From: Lachnospiraceae bacterium
Lineage (GTDB): Bacteria; Bacillota; Clostridia; Lachnospirales; Lachnospiraceae
NCBI GenBank assembly: GCA_910575105.1
Contig: CAJTDK010000003.1
Span: 124,001 to 188,000 of the forward strand
DNA length: 64,000 nucleotides
Reading direction: 5' to 3'
Shown here one piece after another: positions 54,471-63,851 of the stretch. The translations under genes and the position numbers were made by a program. Within the stretch, counting starts at the first letter, position 1; each line of letters starts with the position of its first letter. Under the pieces are notes generated by a model that was not told the DNA's origin, ran no database searches, and worked only from the letters and a program-made list of their open reading frames with translations.

Positions 54471-55112
54471 TTATTGTAATTCACAAATTCCATCTGCCAG
54501 CGCTTCCAAAATAGCACAGCAAGACGTTGCTCCTGCGTCCAAAACTCCTCTTGACCGTTCTCCTAATCTGCTGGAACGTCCGAATTTGGCAACCATATCC
54601 TTTGTAGAATCCCGCCCTGCTCTGGCCGCTTTTTTCATTTCTTCCAAAGCTGCCGTAAAGTCTTTTCCCGAATCTTTGGCCTGCCTCAAGGCATCCGCCG
54701 CAGGCGCCAAAGTATCTACCAGGGTTTTGTCTCCCACTTTAGCATCGACAATATCATAAAGTCCTGAAAGTCCGGCCTGCAGCATGTCTGCTAATCCTCC
54801 GCTTCCGATATCCTCCAGGCCATCTCCGGCCTCCGCCATTTCCATAAATATCGTTCCGTAAATCGGTCCCATAGACCCGCCGATCTCATTTAAAAGAATC
54901 ATGCCAAGTTCACTAAGTCCTTCAGTAAAGCTGATATCTTCATCCTTGAATCTTTTCTCAAATACGGTAAACCCTTTATTCATGTTCATGCCATGGTCGC
55001 CATCACCGATCAGTCCGTCTACTTCGCCAAGATAGTCCTTATTTTCCTGAATGCACTTTACCATCTTTAACAGCACAGATTTTCCATTTGCATTTTTAAA
55101 CCCATTCATCAT
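54471..55112 (-). CDS. DhaL-like kinase subunit
   Basis: 213 residues. LIGDGDHGMNMNKGF supplies the three Asp ligands for the ADP/ATP-Mg site, and GDKTLVDTLAPAADAL and GRSSRLGERSRGVLDAGATS are standard DhaL segments. It partners the DhaK at 55121, whose gene ends 8 bp upstream. Similar in sequence to the C-terminal part of the fused protein but clearly distinct. Confidence 0.9.
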   Translation of the reverse strand: MMNGFKNANGKSVLLKMVKCIQENKDYLGEVDGLIGDGDHGMNMNKGFTVFEKRFKDEDISFTEGLSELGMILLNEIGGSMGPIYGTIFMEMAEAGDGLEDIGSGGLADMLQAGLSGLYDIVDAKVGDKTLVDTLAPAADALRQAKDSGKDFTAALEEMKKAARAGRDSTKDMVAKFGRSSRLGERSRGVLDAGATSCCAILEALADGICELQ

Positions 55113-55120
55113 TTCGCCCC

Positions 55121-56116
55121 CTAAAGCTGCCTCAGCCCCATACAGTTCGCAGGCATATCGATCAGCTCTTTCAGCTCGTCATCTACTTTCATAACCGTAA
55201 GTGTCGCTCCCATCATATCCAGGGAAGTAAAATAATCGCCAACGTAAGCTTTATATGTCCTGATACCCTTTTCTTTCAGGATACGGTCAATTTCATCGTA
55301 AAGCACATATAACTCCATCACAGGCGTCGCGCCCAAACCTGATACAAGCACAACGACCTCGTCTCCCTCTTTATACGGATAATCTGATACCACAATGTCG
55401 GTCATCCGTCTTGCCATCTGTGATGCCGTCTCAAGCGGACACACTTCTATTCCCGGCTCACCATGATGTCCAATCCCCACTTCCATCATCCCATCCTCAA
55501 TTTCAAAATTAGGATGGCCCACTGCCGGAAGTGTACAAGGAGTAAGACCTATTCCTACGCTTCTTGTGTTGTCAATGGCTTTTTGCGCTGCTGCAATTAC
55601 TTCATCCAGATCTCCGCCCTTTGCGGCTTTAGCTCCTCCGACTTTCCACATCAGCACTTCTCCTGCGACTCCTCTTCTCTTTTCACGCTGATCTTTCGGC
55701 GCAGACGCTGCATCATCGTTCGCGACCACTGTTTTTACCGTAATACCCGCCTTTTTTGCCATCTTGACCGCCATCTTAACATTCATGTTGTCGCCGGAAT
55801 AATTGCCATACAGGCAGGCCACGCCCATTCCCTGATCTGCAGCTTTAAATGCATCCAAAAAGGCCGCCGCAGTAGGAGAGGAGCAGATCTCCCCTACCGC
55901 TGCCGCATCGCACATATTTTCTCCTACATACCCGACAAATGCCGGCTTATGCCCAGATCCTCCCCCGGTCACAATACCGACCTTATTTCCCGGGGTTTTT
56001 TTCGCTTTTATGACTCTCGGATTTTCTGCAGGCTCTACGATATCCGCATGAACTTTCAGAAAACCTTTCAGCATCTCATCTACAATATCATCTGGATTGT
56101 TCAATATTCTCTGCAT
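55121..56116 (-). CDS. DhaK-like kinase subunit
   Basis: 331 residues. VTGGGSGHKPAFVGYVGENM is the substrate loop, and the covalent-substrate His is in VGIGHHGEPGIEV. Works with DhaL to phosphorylate dihydroxyacetone or a related ketose. Preceded by the PMI-like cupin gene. The paired arrangement with sugar isomerase genes and an ABC importer suggests the true substrate is a larger ketose rather than dihydroxyacetone (inference). Confidence 0.9.
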   Translation of the reverse strand: MQRILNNPDDIVDEMLKGFLKVHADIVEPAENPRVIKAKKTPGNKVGIVTGGGSGHKPAFVGYVGENMCDAAAVGEICSSPTAAAFLDAFKAADQGMGVACLYGNYSGDNMNVKMAVKMAKKAGITVKTVVANDDAASAPKDQREKRRGVAGEVLMWKVGGAKAAKGGDLDEVIAAAQKAIDNTRSVGIGLTPCTLPAVGHPNFEIEDGMMEVGIGHHGEPGIEVCPLETASQMARRMTDIVVSDYPYKEGDEVVVLVSGLGATPVMELYVLYDEIDRILKEKGIRTYKAYVGDYFTSLDMMGATLTVMKVDDELKELIDMPANCMGLRQL

Positions 56117-56133
56117 ATGCTCTCTCCTGTTTT

Positions 56134-57330
56134 CTATACGGCCGTTGGCACTTCCGGATTATTGTTTGCGAAGTTCTGCAGAATTACCAACGGTTGATAG
56201 CTGCTTGTATTTGTAATTTTAACGCCTTTTTTTGCAGTATTTTCAGATACAAAATATTCGTCACCAGTAATGTCCCCGAAACGCACCAGCTCCGGCGCCT
56301 CGCACTCAAACACTCCAAAACTTCCATGCCCCTGAACCACAACTGCACAATAGCACGCCTGATCCGTAAGCGTATAGGTCTGCCCTGGCATAATCGTAAC
56401 CTCTTTCGCCGCAACCCAATCGTTCGCATATGCGACCCATTTTTCTACTGCTTCATCAGATTCATATTTTACCTTTGGCATTCTAAAATACGTTTCTTTA
56501 TAATCCGGCCTTGTACTTTCCTCCCAGTCTATCTGGTTAAAGATAGCCTCCAGGTCATTCTTTTCCTCCTCTGGAGCACAATCCGTAAGAAGGTTATGCG
56601 GATTTACCTCGCCCATCGTCACATTTTCCATAATCGTATTTACATCACTGTTCCATTGCGGCTCAAACGTAACAAGAGATGCTGGCGCATGGATAACTCC
56701 TGCCGGCGTATACCAGCCTGTTCCAAGCTGAATGCGGTAAGCTCTTGAAAGCTCCGTAATCCGATTGTCCTTTATGTCATAATCTTTCAGGCACTGCATG
56801 ACCTGTTCCTTTGTTGTTGACGGATCGAACCCAAAGTATGTAAGCGGCATTCTCCCGAGATAACCGCTGTTATACTGCGGCGGAAAATAATAGGACTCCG
56901 GCTTTCCATGCATTCCAATCTTATTCGCCATCTCTTCTGTCAAATGCAGGTGATGGAACAGCGGCTTGTCATAGTCGTACAGCTTCGCAAAGGTCGGCCA
57001 TGTGCCATATTTTTTCATCAGGCCTTCACCGATTAACTCGGCTCCAAGCTCCTCCACATAGTCCTTAAAAAGACGGGTTGCCTTCGTCTTCACATCCTCC
57101 AAAACATAACTCATGCCTTCCGTTTCACCCGTTTTAGGCCCATTCAATGCCTTTGCAAGAGATCCAAGCCACCGCTCACAGATTCCGCCTCTGTCCATTC
57201 CCAATGCATAGTAATCGTCTGGATGAAGCTTTAACCTCTTTCCTGGTTCATTAAATCCTCTTGGTACCCATGTAGGCATCAGGTGCAAAATTCCTTCTCC
57301 GCGTTCAAACACTTCCTTAATTACTGACAT
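56134..57330 (-). CDS. Cupin protein resembling class I phosphomannose isomerase
   Basis: 398 residues from the ATG at 57330 (AGGAGGT upstream; frame open 14 codons further). HHLHLTEEMANKIG has the metal-type His pair, GTGWYTPAGVIHAP is the PMI-like active-site segment, and a C-terminal cupin strand set follows (VVVQGHGSFGVFECEAP). It could be an aldose-ketose isomerase or act on a phosphorylated sugar. It sits between the fucose-type isomerase and DhaK genes in the operon. Confidence 0.7.
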   Translation of the reverse strand: MSVIKEVFERGEGILHLMPTWVPRGFNEPGKRLKLHPDDYYALGMDRGGICERWLGSLAKALNGPKTGETEGMSYVLEDVKTKATRLFKDYVEELGAELIGEGLMKKYGTWPTFAKLYDYDKPLFHHLHLTEEMANKIGMHGKPESYYFPPQYNSGYLGRMPLTYFGFDPSTTKEQVMQCLKDYDIKDNRITELSRAYRIQLGTGWYTPAGVIHAPASLVTFEPQWNSDVNTIMENVTMGEVNPHNLLTDCAPEEEKNDLEAIFNQIDWEESTRPDYKETYFRMPKVKYESDEAVEKWVAYANDWVAAKEVTIMPGQTYTLTDQACYCAVVVQGHGSFGVFECEAPELVRFGDITGDEYFVSENTAKKGVKITNTSSYQPLVILQNFANNNPEVPTAV

Positions 57331-57411
57331 TATAACTACCTCCTGTCTATACTTAATATTTTTCCACAACACCTTGTTACATTATCTTACCAGCGTCCGA
57401 AAGACTCCCTT

Positions 57412-58818
57412 TTAAGCCAGCATCTCCACATCAATGCCCAACATTTCACAAATCATTTTCAATTCTTCTACATAATCCCCATAAACCGCATGGCAATGAT
57501 TTGCATCGAACTTATCCAGGAAAATATGATGCTCAAACGGGAGCTTCGCAAATACATGCGGCCATTCTTTTGTTGTTTCTGCCTCTTTTTCTTTTGGCAG
57601 TTCGACAAAATCCGCCGGGATAATGGTCATTCGATATTTTCCTTCATACCGGTTCAGCCGCGCGATCGTAGCATGTCCCGGCTTTGTCTGAAGATTGACA
57701 TGACACCCTCCGCCCGCATACATTTCCAGGCATGGATATAATGTCGTCTTTGCCAGGTTTGCTTTATAATCATTCGTTCCTGTCGCATAATATGTAGACT
57801 GAGAACCGCAGTTACAAAATACCATAACATCATTCTCTGCGTCATAATGACGGACATCCATAAAAATAACCGGATCATTTGTCAGAAGCTTTAAGATCTG
57901 CATCGTAAGTGCAGCGTCTGAGTCTGCTTCACATGCACATATCACCGGCTCTTTTTCCCCGTCCCAGTCATACGGGTCATTCATAAAGGCTGCACTTAGA
58001 CACTCTGTGCAATAGTGGCGGCTCATCTCATAGTGACATTTCACACCAATAAAATCATAATTATTCTCTTTTACAATTGATTTTGTCGCCTCATAATGAC
58101 GAATCTGTTCTTTTAACTTTTCCTCAGTCAGGCGGTTTCCATCAAATTCTATAGCTCCTACATTCTCCTTCAGCCACGCAAACGCTTTCTCAACCTGCGC
58201 ATCGTCTACCTCGGCTGCCTTACGCACAATCTCTGATTGATCCATGTGATCAACATCAACACCGAAAATGCGCTCCCAGTCCTGCATACTTACCGTACTG
58301 CTGTACATACCCAGACTTCTTCCTCCTAAAAGGCCATATTTCTGTCCATTCAAGGATGACACAACCTTCGCACATTTTCCGAACTGAATGATCTTTCCAA
58401 GCACCTCTGGATCTTTAAAATCACCTGCCGCCCGAAAATGCTCAATCCCCAGATGATGAAGCGCGCCTCCTGCTGCCAGCATAGCAACCATGCCCGGCCA
58501 ATCCGGATTCAAATTCGCCGCGAGCAGATACGGCCCTTTTCCATTCTTCGCTGCAATCGCAGAGAAATTCGGGAATGCAAATACGCCATAGGAAAAGATC
58601 GTTCCGTCTACGCCCCTGCCTTTCAGCTTCTCCGCCTCCTCTTTTGCGCTTTCCGCAGAGTTCACAAGCCTGTCCGCAACAATCACATCCACCGTACCGT
58701 CTCTTTTAAGCTCTGCTGCAATGACATCCACCTGCGCCTGTACAATATTCTTTAACTGCTCATGCACCTCTGGATCTCCGTCTGAAAATCCAATTAATCC
58801 TAATAATGGCTTCCTCAT
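57412..58818 (-). CDS. L-fucose/L-arabinose isomerase family protein
   Basis: 468 residues from the ATG at 58818 (GGAGAGG upstream). GLIGFSDGDPEVHEQL at the start, GVKCHYEMSRHYCTECLSAAF, ACEADSDAALTM and FCNCGSQS match the fucose/arabinose isomerase family; the acidic metal-binding residues appear to be present in CTEC and CEAD. Converts an aldose to its ketose. Shorter than FucI (about 590) and near AraA (about 500), so it is a divergent member with an unassigned sugar. The ketose would feed the DhaK-type kinases. Confidence 0.8.
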   Translation of the reverse strand: MRKPLLGLIGFSDGDPEVHEQLKNIVQAQVDVIAAELKRDGTVDVIVADRLVNSAESAKEEAEKLKGRGVDGTIFSYGVFAFPNFSAIAAKNGKGPYLLAANLNPDWPGMVAMLAAGGALHHLGIEHFRAAGDFKDPEVLGKIIQFGKCAKVVSSLNGQKYGLLGGRSLGMYSSTVSMQDWERIFGVDVDHMDQSEIVRKAAEVDDAQVEKAFAWLKENVGAIEFDGNRLTEEKLKEQIRHYEATKSIVKENNYDFIGVKCHYEMSRHYCTECLSAAFMNDPYDWDGEKEPVICACEADSDAALTMQILKLLTNDPVIFMDVRHYDAENDVMVFCNCGSQSTYYATGTNDYKANLAKTTLYPCLEMYAGGGCHVNLQTKPGHATIARLNRYEGKYRMTIIPADFVELPKEKEAETTKEWPHVFAKLPFEHHIFLDKFDANHCHAVYGDYVEELKMICEMLGIDVEMLA

Positions 58819-58832
58819 TATTTTCACCTCTC

Positions 58833-59774
58833 CTATTTGATAACGCCCATACGTTTCCTGTCGACTGTCATACATACTGCAAAAATCAAGATTATTCCCT
58901 TTACTACTTTCTGGATATCCGCAGACAAGCCTATGATATTCATACCATTACTCAGAATACAGATTATCAGCGTGCCCAACACCGTTGTTAGGACACTTCC
59001 GATACCGCCTGACATCGGTGTTCCTCCAAGCACGACTGCTGCGATGACATCCATTTCTATTCCGTCGCCCATTGTTGGCGTCGCAGCATAAGATCTTGCG
59101 GACTGGAAGCATCCGGCAATACCTGCCATGACACCGCAGAGTACGAATACTCCCACCTTGATCTTGTTAATCTTAATACCTGCCAGTGTTGCTACCTTCT
59201 CTGCTCCTCCAACCGCTCTTACCTCTCTGGCAAACGCAAAATTCTTAAACACATACCACATAATTGCTGTGATAATTACTACCATGATTACGTTATTGTT
59301 CACGCCCGCGATATACTGGCCATTATAAAAGTTTAAGAAAGAGCGGTTAGTGATCATAATCTGCGAGCCGCCTGTAAGAATCAATACAAGACCTCTGAAA
59401 GATGTCATCGTACCCATCGTTACAATAAAAGTCGGAATCTTCAGGAACGTAAAGCAGCAACCGTTGATAAGCCCGCAGGCAACTCCCACCAATATGGCCG
59501 GAATAATCGCCAATGCTCCAAGCTGTTCTACCGTCATCGTAACGGCAATCGCCGACAAAGCCACTATGCCGCCCACAGACAGGTCAATGCTTCCCTCTAC
59601 AATTACAAACAGCATTCCCAACGCTGCAATCAATGTTACAACCATCTGCTGTGCAATAACCATAAAGTTCCTGAATGTCAAAAACCGAGAATTACCTATG
59701 GTAAATATTGCTACTAATATTATCAATAAAATAAATGGAAAATATTTTTTCAGCTTACCCATCTTTTCATTCAT
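58833..59774 (-). CDS. Ribose-type sugar ABC transporter permease
   Basis: 313 residues, strongly hydrophobic with about eight or more membrane segments (FILLIILVAIFTIGNSRFL at the start, TLIAALGMLFVIVEGSIDLSVGG, GTLIICILSNGMNIIGL near the end). The SIDLSVGG motif is typical of RbsC-family permeases. It forms the channel of the importer with the ATPase encoded 15 bp upstream and the binding protein. Confidence 0.9.
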   Translation of the reverse strand: MNEKMGKLKKYFPFILLIILVAIFTIGNSRFLTFRNFMVIAQQMVVTLIAALGMLFVIVEGSIDLSVGGIVALSAIAVTMTVEQLGALAIIPAILVGVACGLINGCCFTFLKIPTFIVTMGTMTSFRGLVLILTGGSQIMITNRSFLNFYNGQYIAGVNNNVIMVVIITAIMWYVFKNFAFAREVRAVGGAEKVATLAGIKINKIKVGVFVLCGVMAGIAGCFQSARSYAATPTMGDGIEMDVIAAVVLGGTPMSGGIGSVLTTVLGTLIICILSNGMNIIGLSADIQKVVKGIILIFAVCMTVDRKRMGVIK

Positions 59775-59789
59775 CTTTTAATCCTCCCT

Positions 59790-61271
59790 TTAGACAATAT
59801 AACTAATAACATCCTCTTCCGTCAGGCTGTTATTTTCTTCAAATATCTTGCTGATCGCATTATGTCTGGTAATGATGATCCGATCACTCATACCTAAAAG
59901 CTCCAGCAGATCCTCTGTCAGCATGATAATTGCCATTCCATCATCCGCAAGCCCCCGGATTAACGAATAGATTTCCTGTCTCGCGCTGATATCAATACCT
60001 CGCGTCGGGTTATTAAGAAGCAATATTTTAGGTTCTGTAGCCAGACATTTTCCTATTACTACCTTCTGCATATTGCCGCCGCTAAGAGAGGATGCAGGAT
60101 TATTGGGATTATCTGTCTTAATTTTTACCTGTTCAACATATTTTTCAATTAATTCATTCTCTTTTTTCTTATCTCTAAGTACCCCTTTCTTGGGCCCGGC
60201 AGACATAATAATATTGTCACCTATACTGAAATTTACGATCAGTCCTTCCAGCGTCCGCTCTCCAGGCAAAAGGGAAATCTTTCTCTTAAGACTTACCGCC
60301 GGCGCCGTCTGGCTATAGGCCTCTCCCTCTACTATGACTTTTCCCTTCTTTATTGGCACAGCCCCAAAAATAGCATTGATAATTGCGTCTCCTCCAGATT
60401 CCTTTAACCCGCCGATCCCCAGTATCTCACCTTTATAAAGTTCAAAGGACGCGTTATTGAGCTGATTTTCCACTTCAAGATTCTCAACTTTAAGAACTAC
60501 TTCCTTTGCAGGAATTTTCCGTCTCTCAGGATATAATTTATCTCCGATATTCCTGCCTACCATCGCAGCCTCTAACCGCTCCTGATTAACTTCTTCACGC
60601 TCCATCTCCATAATGAAATTACCATCCCGCATTATTGTGATGCGGTCTGCCAAATCATAGACTTCCTGCATATGGTGAGACACAAATCCGATTGCCATTC
60701 CTTTTTCGCGCAGTTTTTTTACCGATTCTACAAAGCTTACTGCCTCATTGTGATTCAAAAACGCTGTCGATTCATCCAGCAGGAGAATCTTCGGATTATA
60801 CGCTAAAGCTCTTGCAACCTCTATCAGCTTCCACTGTCCAAGATTCAAAGACCTTATGTCCTTCTTTACGTCTATATCAGATTCCATGGAATCTAATATT
60901 TCCTGCGCATCCCGATTGATTTTCTTCCAGTTGATTCCCCGGAAAGGTTTTCCGTATTCATGTAATCTGTCTATAAATATATTTTCCGCAATACTGATAA
61001 ACGGGTCAATCGTGCTTTCCTGAAATACAATACTTATTCCATTAGCATAAGCTTCTTTCATATTTGCTACTTCGATTTCCTTATCATCAATGGTAATATT
61101 TCCGCTATCAATGCTATGTACTCCCGCAATAGCTTTCAATATTGTAGACTTTCCCGCACCATTTTCGCCAACCAGAGCATTAACCTCTCCTGAACGTAAC
61201 TGGACATATGCATTATTTAACGCTACCGTTGCGCCAAATGTTTTACAAATATTCCGTGCTTCTAAGATCAT
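59790..61271 (-). CDS. Ribose-type sugar ABC transporter ATP-binding protein (two ABC domains)
   Basis: 493 residues from the ATG at 61271 (GGAGG upstream; the frame is open 17 codons earlier). Domain 1 has NALVGENGAGKSTILKAIAG and signature LNLGQWKLIEVARAL with LLLDESTAFL. Domain 2 has the degenerate Walker A GIGGLKESGGDAIINAIFG and the signature SLSGGNMQKVVIGKCL. This matches RbsA/XylG-type energisers. It lies between a probable attenuator and the permease gene. Confidence 0.92.
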   Translation of the reverse strand: MILEARNICKTFGATVALNNAYVQLRSGEVNALVGENGAGKSTILKAIAGVHSIDSGNITIDDKEIEVANMKEAYANGISIVFQESTIDPFISIAENIFIDRLHEYGKPFRGINWKKINRDAQEILDSMESDIDVKKDIRSLNLGQWKLIEVARALAYNPKILLLDESTAFLNHNEAVSFVESVKKLREKGMAIGFVSHHMQEVYDLADRITIMRDGNFIMEMEREEVNQERLEAAMVGRNIGDKLYPERRKIPAKEVVLKVENLEVENQLNNASFELYKGEILGIGGLKESGGDAIINAIFGAVPIKKGKVIVEGEAYSQTAPAVSLKRKISLLPGERTLEGLIVNFSIGDNIIMSAGPKKGVLRDKKKENELIEKYVEQVKIKTDNPNNPASSLSGGNMQKVVIGKCLATEPKILLLNNPTRGIDISARQEIYSLIRGLADDGMAIIMLTEDLLELLGMSDRIIITRHNAISKIFEENNSLTEEDVISYIV

Positions 61272-61324
61272 TATATTCCCTCCAGTCTTTGGAGATATTC
61301 TTGTTTTACCGACTATTTTCAAAA

Positions 61325-61359
61325 AGGGGCCTTACTAAAACCCTCTCAGTAAAGCCCCT
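61325..61359 (-). terminator. Intercistronic terminator/attenuator after the binding-protein gene
   Basis: On the minus strand AGGGGCTTTACT pairs with AGTAAGGCCCCT (one mismatch) around an 11-nt loop, followed by TTTTT. A partial terminator here would raise the amount of binding protein relative to ATPase and permease, a common arrangement in ABC operons. Confidence 0.7.
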
Positions 61360-61367
61360 CCTAAAAT

Positions 61368-62513
61368 TTATTCGCTGAACTTAAATTCAAATGAAGAGTA
61401 ATTAGCATCTCCGCCATTCATCTGGCTTGCAGACTTGATATCAAAGTTCTTCGGAATATTATCCGGATAATCTGTATAGAACTTATTTACAGTATCCTTT
61501 GTAATCGGTAATAACTTCAGGATTGTTTTTGGTGTTTCAATCGTCTTACCATTCAGATAATCATACATCTGGATCACAGCATATCCACCAACTAACCAGT
61601 GACCTCCGATATCGTACTGAAGTTCTCCGTTTTCTACGGCCTCAACATTGGAAGAATTCAAATCCATTCCTACGATTGTGATATCTTTGCCCGGTGTCAG
61701 GCCTGCATTTTTACATGCAGCCATTACACCTGTAGCTGTTCCGCCGTTTGCTGACCAGATTCCATTTATCTTCTCAGCAGACTGAAGAAGGTCTTCTGTT
61801 GCAGGAAGGGAAGTCTCAGCGGCAAAGTCACCATTTACACGTCCAACAACCTCAATCTTCATTCCCTTATCTGTATACTCTTTCAGCGCCTTGTCAAATC
61901 CCTTTTCACGGTTAATTGCAACTGCTGTACCAGGAGTCCCCTGCACTACGCCCACGTATAATGTACCATCTGCATCTGGTTTTGCATTTTCAAAAAGATT
62001 ACATGCCATATTGTATCCTGCATCTGCATCATCCGGCCCGATGAAGCTGATATACTGCTTATAATCACCCTGCGGGTCAAACTCCTCAATATCAGAGTCA
62101 AATGCGATCATTGGAATTCCCTGCGCTTCGCACATCTCAGCGCACTTCGTACCTGATGCATAATACGGATCGATCAGGATACCATCAATGCCCGCTGCCA
62201 TTGCATCTTCTACATTCTTATTCATCGTATCAGCATTATTATCTGCACTGTATACATCAACCGTACATCCCAACTCTTTCGCACACTGCTCGGAAAACTC
62301 AACACAATTTTCGAAATACTCGTGATTCATCGTCGGCACCAGTATCGCGAATTTGTATCCGCCGCCCGCTGAATCATCACCTCCCGATTCACTGCTTTCT
62401 TCGTTCTTCCCGTCATCGCCGGAAGTTTCGCCGCCACCTGATGAGCTGCAGCCAACCGCTAACGTCGCTACCATCGCAACACACAAAAGTATGCTTAAAA
62501 TTTTTCTTCTCAT
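61368..62513 (-). CDS. Sugar-binding lipoprotein of ribose-type ABC transporter
   Basis: 381 residues. Signal peptide MRRKILSILLCVAMVATLAV followed by the lipobox Cys (GCSSSGGG) and an acidic Ser/Gly linker, then a periplasmic-binding-protein fold (YKFAILVPTMNHEYFENCVEFS, DAMAAGIDGILIDPYY, WSANGGTATGVMAACKNAGL). It would be anchored outside the cell and deliver the sugar to the permease. RbsB-like; the ligand is not known. First gene of the catabolic operon, starting downstream of a palindromic operator-like site. Confidence 0.9.
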   Translation of the reverse strand: MRRKILSILLCVAMVATLAVGCSSSGGGETSGDDGKNEESSESGGDDSAGGGYKFAILVPTMNHEYFENCVEFSEQCAKELGCTVDVYSADNNADTMNKNVEDAMAAGIDGILIDPYYASGTKCAEMCEAQGIPMIAFDSDIEEFDPQGDYKQYISFIGPDDADAGYNMACNLFENAKPDADGTLYVGVVQGTPGTAVAINREKGFDKALKEYTDKGMKIEVVGRVNGDFAAETSLPATEDLLQSAEKINGIWSANGGTATGVMAACKNAGLTPGKDITIVGMDLNSSNVEAVENGELQYDIGGHWLVGGYAVIQMYDYLNGKTIETPKTILKLLPITKDTVNKFYTDYPDNIPKNFDIKSASQMNGGDANYSSFEFKFSE

Positions 62514-62561
62514 AATTTCTTCTCCTTTTTAAACTTTTGTAAAGATAAATTGTTTTATTAC

Positions 62562-62587
62562 AAATAAGTATTAGGCCTAACTTATTT
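62562..62587. promoter_or_regulatory. Operator-like palindrome ahead of the sugar operon
   Basis: AAATAAGT (62562-62569) and ACTTATTT (62580-62587) flank the perfect palindrome TTAGGCCTAA (62571-62580). It lies between the probable minus-strand promoter and the binding-protein start, where a repressor would block transcription. The divergent IclR protein is the natural candidate (inference). Confidence 0.55.
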
Positions 62588-62607
62588 ATTAACCGCTCTG
62601 AATTCTC

Positions 62608-62636
62608 TTTATAATCCCGAAATTAGAGAACACTAA
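62608..62636 (-). promoter_or_regulatory. Putative promoter of the sugar ABC/isomerase/kinase operon
   Basis: On the minus strand TTAGTG (62636-62631), 17 nt, TATAAA (62613-62608). The -35 hexamer is weak, as expected for a regulated operon. The operator-like palindrome lies just downstream. The rest of 62514-62960 shows no gene. Confidence 0.45.
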
Positions 62637-62895
62637 ACCAAGCCCCCCATATAATTTGAGAAGATTCTTGAACTATAATGCTACCGCTTATTTTGGTAAA
62701 TTTTTTTATCTAACTAATACTCTGTACAAATATTGGATAAATATGCACTACGCTTTGAAAATCAGCATGGACTTCTACTTTTCCCCAATACCCATGCTTA
62801 TATTCTTGTGCTAATGAACCGCTTTATAACTTGTGTTTATTATATACCCTTCTTCCTAGTTGTGTCAACATATTTTTTCATATTTGCTAATTCTA

Positions 62896-62942
62896 TTCCC
62901 ATATATGGAAATATTGATTTTTAAATTCAAATTTGATATATT
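62896..62942 (+). promoter_or_regulatory. IclR-gene promoter with upstream TTCC/GGAA palindrome
   Basis: TTGATT (62914-62919), a 17-nt spacer and TATATT (62937-62942) make a good promoter. Just upstream, TTCCCATATATGGAA (from 62896) is an imperfect palindrome of the kind bound by IclR-type regulators, suggesting autoregulation. Confidence 0.55.
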
Positions 62943-62960
62943 ATTGTTAATGTAAAAATA

Positions 62961-63764
62961 ATGAAAGGTATATTAAAAAATCTCATGGAAAGTAAAAATG
63001 AAAACCAAAATTTTCCGCCCGCCGCGGAACGGACTCTACAGATTTTAGACTACTTTGCAAATGATCCTTCATCAAAAACGTTAAAAACTATTGCAGACAA
63101 GTTATCTATTCCTTCGACATCACTTTATAGAATCATTAATTGTATGCAAGAGTATCGTTATATTGTTGAAGACCCGAAGAGGCCAAATTATTTTAAGCCT
63201 GGATACAAGCTATCACAGTTTTCCAATATCGTCTCCACCGAAAAGGATCTCATCAAGCTGGCAAGACCTTATATGGAAGAACTGGCCGAAAAATCAAGCC
63301 AGGCCTGCCAGCTCTGTACTTTGACCGAGAGCGGAATCTGCACTATTGACCAGTGTCTACCGTATTCCGGCATCACCTACATATCAAAATTGGGCGAGAC
63401 ACTTCCCGTTAATGTCAGCGCTGCCGGAAAACTCCTGACAGCTTTGCTCCCTCCCAAAAAACAGAAATCTTTCCTGAAAAGAGCTATGACTTTGTTCCGA
63501 CAGCATACTTCCAACACAATTATCGATATGGAGCTATTTCAGAAGGAACTGGACCGAATTAAAAAGCTGCGGTATGGAACCGACACAGAAGAATATGCAA
63601 TGGGAATCGGATGTATCGCAGTACCCATACACAACGCTAACAAAGAACCAATTGCAGCAATCGGAGTTACTGGACCAATAGAATTTTATCAAAACATGAA
63701 TAATTTTAATACAACGCTCGGTGAATTGCTTGAAATAAGCTCGAAGATAGAACAGCTTCTTTAA
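62961..63764 (+). CDS. IclR-family transcriptional regulator
   Basis: 267 residues from the ATG at 62961, or 259 from 62985; no clear ribosome site decides. Winged-helix region: AAERTLQILDYFANDPS and LSIPSTSLYRIINCMQEY. The effector-binding domain follows (PYMEELAEKSSQACQLCTL, LPVNVSAAGKLLTALLP, MGIGCIAVPIHN, AAIGVTGPIEFY). It is divergent from the sugar operon and most likely its local regulator, responding to a sugar-derived ligand. Confidence 0.9.
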   Translation: MKGILKNLMESKNENQNFPPAAERTLQILDYFANDPSSKTLKTIADKLSIPSTSLYRIINCMQEYRYIVEDPKRPNYFKPGYKLSQFSNIVSTEKDLIKLARPYMEELAEKSSQACQLCTLTESGICTIDQCLPYSGITYISKLGETLPVNVSAAGKLLTALLPPKKQKSFLKRAMTLFRQHTSNTIIDMELFQKELDRIKKLRYGTDTEEYAMGIGCIAVPIHNANKEPIAAIGVTGPIEFYQNMNNFNTTLGELLEISSKIEQLL

Positions 63765-63796
63765 GCCATTTGAAAAATTGAATTTGTAAATTGTTT

Positions 63797-63851
63797 CATC
63801 CGGCCAAAACCAAGCCTCATGTAGTGCATGAGACAGAGTTCTGGCCGGATG
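63797..63851 (+). terminator. Long hairpin after the IclR gene
   Basis: CATCCGGCCAAAAC (63797-63810) pairs with GTTCTGGCCGGATG (63838-63851) with one mismatch, and an inner CTCATG/CATGAG hairpin lies between. The T-tract is poor on the plus strand, so it may be a terminator or a structured repeat. The remaining bases to 64000 show no gene. Confidence 0.55.
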
